A stretch of 28,350 nt of DNA from positions 1 to 28,350 of the forward strand of contig LT635978.1 of NCBI GenBank assembly GCA_900128565.1, read 5' to 3'. The notes under the pieces are model-generated. The model saw only the letters and a program-made list of their open reading frames with translations, searched no databases and had not been told where the DNA came from. The position numbers and the translations under genes are program-made. Origin of the DNA: Stramenopiles sp. TOSAG23-6 (Eukaryota > Sar). Positions 26,343 through 28,350 of the stretch are shown one piece after another; position 1 is the stretch's first letter; each line of letters begins with the position of its first letter.

Positions 26343-28292
26343 ATGACGGACTACATGGCAGAACTGATTACAGAGACAGGGTTGGCTGTGCCTGCACCGA
26401 ATACTATGCGAGGGCATCGTACTCCTATTTCTGTAAACGCTAAAGATGGGGACACGTTTGCATACGGCGCAAAAAAGATGACAGTCATCCGTAGTTTACG
26501 TACGCCGTCTACTTCTTTGGTTGACACGAATCATCAAGAAACAGTCCGTGTTGCTCGATTTGATAAAAGTGGTTCTTGGGTAGCAAGTGCAGACGTAACA
26601 GGAGTACTCCGCGTGTGGGCTTGGAAACGGGAGGATCATTTATTGAAAAAGGAAAGTCGACCAATTGCAGGAGAGGTTACAGATTTGGCTTGGGATTCCG
26701 ACTCAAAGCGCATCGCTGTAGTTGGAAAAGCCCGGGGATGCAAAGGCAAAGTTGTTGGATGGGACACAGGATCGGCGATGGGTGAGCTTACGCAACACAC
26801 TAAAAATATCAATTGTTGTTCTTTCCGTCAATCTCGTCCGTTTCGTGTGTGTACTGGAGGAGAAGATAGAAATGTCATTTTGCATCAAGGACCTCCGTTC
26901 AAAGTGCTTTTGCGTAATAAGGCCGGACATAAAAATTATGTAAATGCTATGGCATACAGTCCTGATGATTCTGTATTTGCTACGGGATCATCAGATACTC
27001 GTATTCGCATATGGGACGGGAAAACTGGAGAAAAACTAAAGCAAATGGCCTGTACGTTTTTCAACCAAATGTCTACTTTTTTTTGTTACGAAATTTCATA
27101 CCTAACATTTTTTTTTTCCCTTTTCAAATGAATGACTAGAATGTATCGTTCAATTTGAAGTTTATTTTTATACCACATTCTCTGTATCTAAACATATTTT
27201 CGAATTGTGCATATTTCTTTACTGTACACGGAAAGGTGAAAATCCTGGACACGTAGGTTCCGTGATGGATTTGTGCTGGTCAGAGGATGGAAAAACAGTA
27301 ATTTCCTGTGGTAGTGACAAAAAACTTTGCTGGTATGATCTTGAAACACGAGCGTGTTTGAATGAGTGTATTGTCCGTGATAAAGTTACCGTGACTTCGT
27401 TTCCAGATCTAAAACCGCAAGTCCATCATCAGCTGGTTAGTGTTTCTCGGTGCGTTTTCATTTCAATTTCGAATTTGGTTTTTTTTTCGTACGAAATTTT
27501 GTACCTAACGATTTTTTTTGAAATATTTTTTCATAATCCATGTGCGGCGATAAATTATTAGTAGGCTCTCTTGCTGGAGATATCAATGTCATTGAAGCTA
27601 CAGATGGCACATTTGTCGACACTATATATAGTCATACATCTATGGTATCTAAAAATAGTCTTGTACTCGCATCCGATGGGAAAACAGTTTATTCAGGAGA
27701 TCTTGGTGGTATGATTTTCTGTTGGGATGTTACTGCTGATTACCTTCAGCTTTCACGATTACCTGGTTATGCTGTGCCTGACGATAACCGAATGGCACAT
27801 GATGGTTGTGTGCAAGGTATCGCAGCTCTTACTAACAATTGTCTTTTGTCTGTTGGTAATGATGACACGTGTCGTGTTTGGATGAATGGAGTCTCAGCAG
27901 GTGTTGGGGATAAACTTGGAGGCCAACCACGTTCTATGGTGTCTGTTGGTCCTTCTGATAAGGCTACTATGGCCATTATTGTGACTTCGAAAAATAAAGT
28001 TCTTACGGTCAATGGGTCAGGGAAAATTATTTCATCATTCGATTTACCTTATTCTGCTAGTAATGCTCTTGCTGTGTCTGTAACTGGAACTGAAATTGCT
28101 ATTGGTTCATCTCAAAGAGGTAGAGGTGTAATGCATAGATATGAACTTGTTGATGGCGTAATTGGCAATGAGCTTCAAAAAGTCTGTGGTAATGCAGAAT
28201 ATTATGAGAATGCTGAAGACGCAGAGTATTCTCCGGATGGCACGATGTTGGCTGTTGGCTGGGGAAAAGGAGAAGTTTCGCTATATGAAAGT
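26343..28292 (+). CDS. AIP1: Actin-interacting protein 1 / WDR1-like WD40 protein, continues beyond window end
   Basis: AIP1 works with ADF/cofilin to disassemble actin filaments. The exons are 26343-27051, 27236-27449 and 27542-28292 (558 codons), and the last intron runs off the window. Diagnostic segments are 'LLKKESRPIAGEVTDLAWDS', 'SKRIAVVGKARG', 'WDTGSAMGELTQHTKNINCC', 'RPFRVCTGGEDRNV', 'GPPFKV', 'VNAMAYSPDDSVFATGSSDT' and 'IWDGKTGEKL', which follow the AIP1 order closely. The second exon holds 'GHVGSVMDLCWSEDGKTVIS', and the third has 'LLVGSLAGDINVI' and 'YSPDGTMLAVGWGKGEVSLY'. The family is about 600 residues, so only ~50 should lie outside. Three introner-type introns interrupt it. 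The start is the first in-frame ATG. Confidence 0.92.
27052..27235 (+). mobile_element. Degenerate introner-like intron copy G (about 184 nt, AG end)
   Basis: The head is GTACGTTTTTCAACC, the core is a degraded 'GTTACGAAATTTCATACC' with CCTAAC, and a T-rich tract follows. No ATACAT tail is present. The best end is GGAAAG at 27235, giving 'KQMA-CENPGHVGSV', which fits AIP1 spacing. An alternative in-frame AG at 27160 (109 nt) would add about 25 hydrophobic residues. The 3' boundary is uncertain. Confidence 0.7.
27450..27541 (+). mobile_element. Introner-like element copy H (92 nt) in AIP1
   Basis: The head is GTGCGTTTTCATTTC, the core is 'TTCGTACGAAATTTTGTACC' with CCTAAC, and the tail is TTTTCATAATCCAT. 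Removal gives TCT CG + G TGC GGC, that is 'SVSR-CGDKLLVGSLAGDI', matching an AIP1 WD repeat. GTGCG occurs both at the head and just after the tail, so a target duplication or shifted boundary is possible. There is no AG at the junction. Confidence 0.87.
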
Positions 28293-28350
28293 GTATGTTT
28301 TATTTTTTTTCAAATTCGAATTTTTTTTTCGTACGAAATTTTGTACCTAA
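28293..28350 (+). mobile_element. Introner-like element copy I, partial at window end
   Basis: After the exon ...TATGAAAGT comes GTATGTTTTATTTTTTTTC, then AAATTCGAATT and 'TTCGTACGAAATTTTGTACC', stopping at CCTAA. It is the same subfamily as C, E and F. The window ends at the same internal base at which copy 1 begins. Confidence 0.85.

Noticed and set aside
1-28350. tRNA, rRNA or telomeric repeats
   Set aside because: No cloverleaf boxes, rRNA motifs or tandem telomere units were seen; a lone ctaaccctaa near 6814 is not an array.

Overview
This is AT-rich nuclear eukaryotic DNA from a protist, most likely a stramenopile. The inference rests on spliced genes, plant-like 'SG-IP' leucine-rich repeats with a diatom/oomycete-style cap, an LSD1-type zinc ribbon with EF-hands, an actin-interacting protein 1 (AIP1) orthologue and a cellular RNA-dependent RNA polymerase (RdRP). 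The species cannot be fixed from the sequence. A few N bases mark polymorphic or low-quality sites.

Layout from left to right. (1) 1-4244, minus: a RecQ-type helicase reading straight into a cellular RdRP with catalytic DYDGD, apparently one spliced gene; the RdRP continues past the window start. (2) 4663-6751, plus: a cyclic-nucleotide-binding plus TPR protein. (3) 6888-7757, minus: an LSD1-zinc-ribbon/EF-hand/coiled-coil protein. (4) 8077-13377, plus: a 1766-aa LRR plus multi-IQ protein. (5) 13463-14281, minus: a CRAL-TRIO protein. (6) 14282-15244: a gap holding a nested foldback element with a perfect 47-bp inverted repeat. (7) 15245-18654, minus: two tandemly duplicated LRR surface proteins. 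(8) 19148-23058, minus: an adenylation/carrier/thioester-reductase enzyme. (9) 23460-23684: a 42-46 bp tandem repeat running into the stop codon of a large acidic Asp/Ser-rich secreted or membrane protein (23679-26042, minus). (10) 26343 to the window end, plus: AIP1.

The most striking system is a family of ten near-identical, roughly 73-103 bp introner-like elements (one degenerate copy is longer). Each lies inside a coding region and in the transcriptional sense of its host gene: four in RecQ-RdRP, two in the cNMP-TPR gene, one in the reductase and three in AIP1. They share a GTAYGT head, a palindromic core ending in CCTAAC, T-rich tracts and an ATACAT tail, so the two ends are short inverted repeats. 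Cutting each out from its GT head to its CAT tail restores the reading frame and conserved protein motifs. In six of the seven copies with a clear tail there is no AG at that boundary, so the introns look like GT...AT (or position-shifted equivalents). Both window ends fall at the same base of this element, so the contig was probably broken by the repeat.

Functional links between genes are limited. The RecQ-RdRP gene points to RNA silencing, and the foldback locus is the kind of hairpin source such a pathway can use, but that link is inference. The other genes look like ordinary cytoskeletal, signalling, lipid and surface functions.
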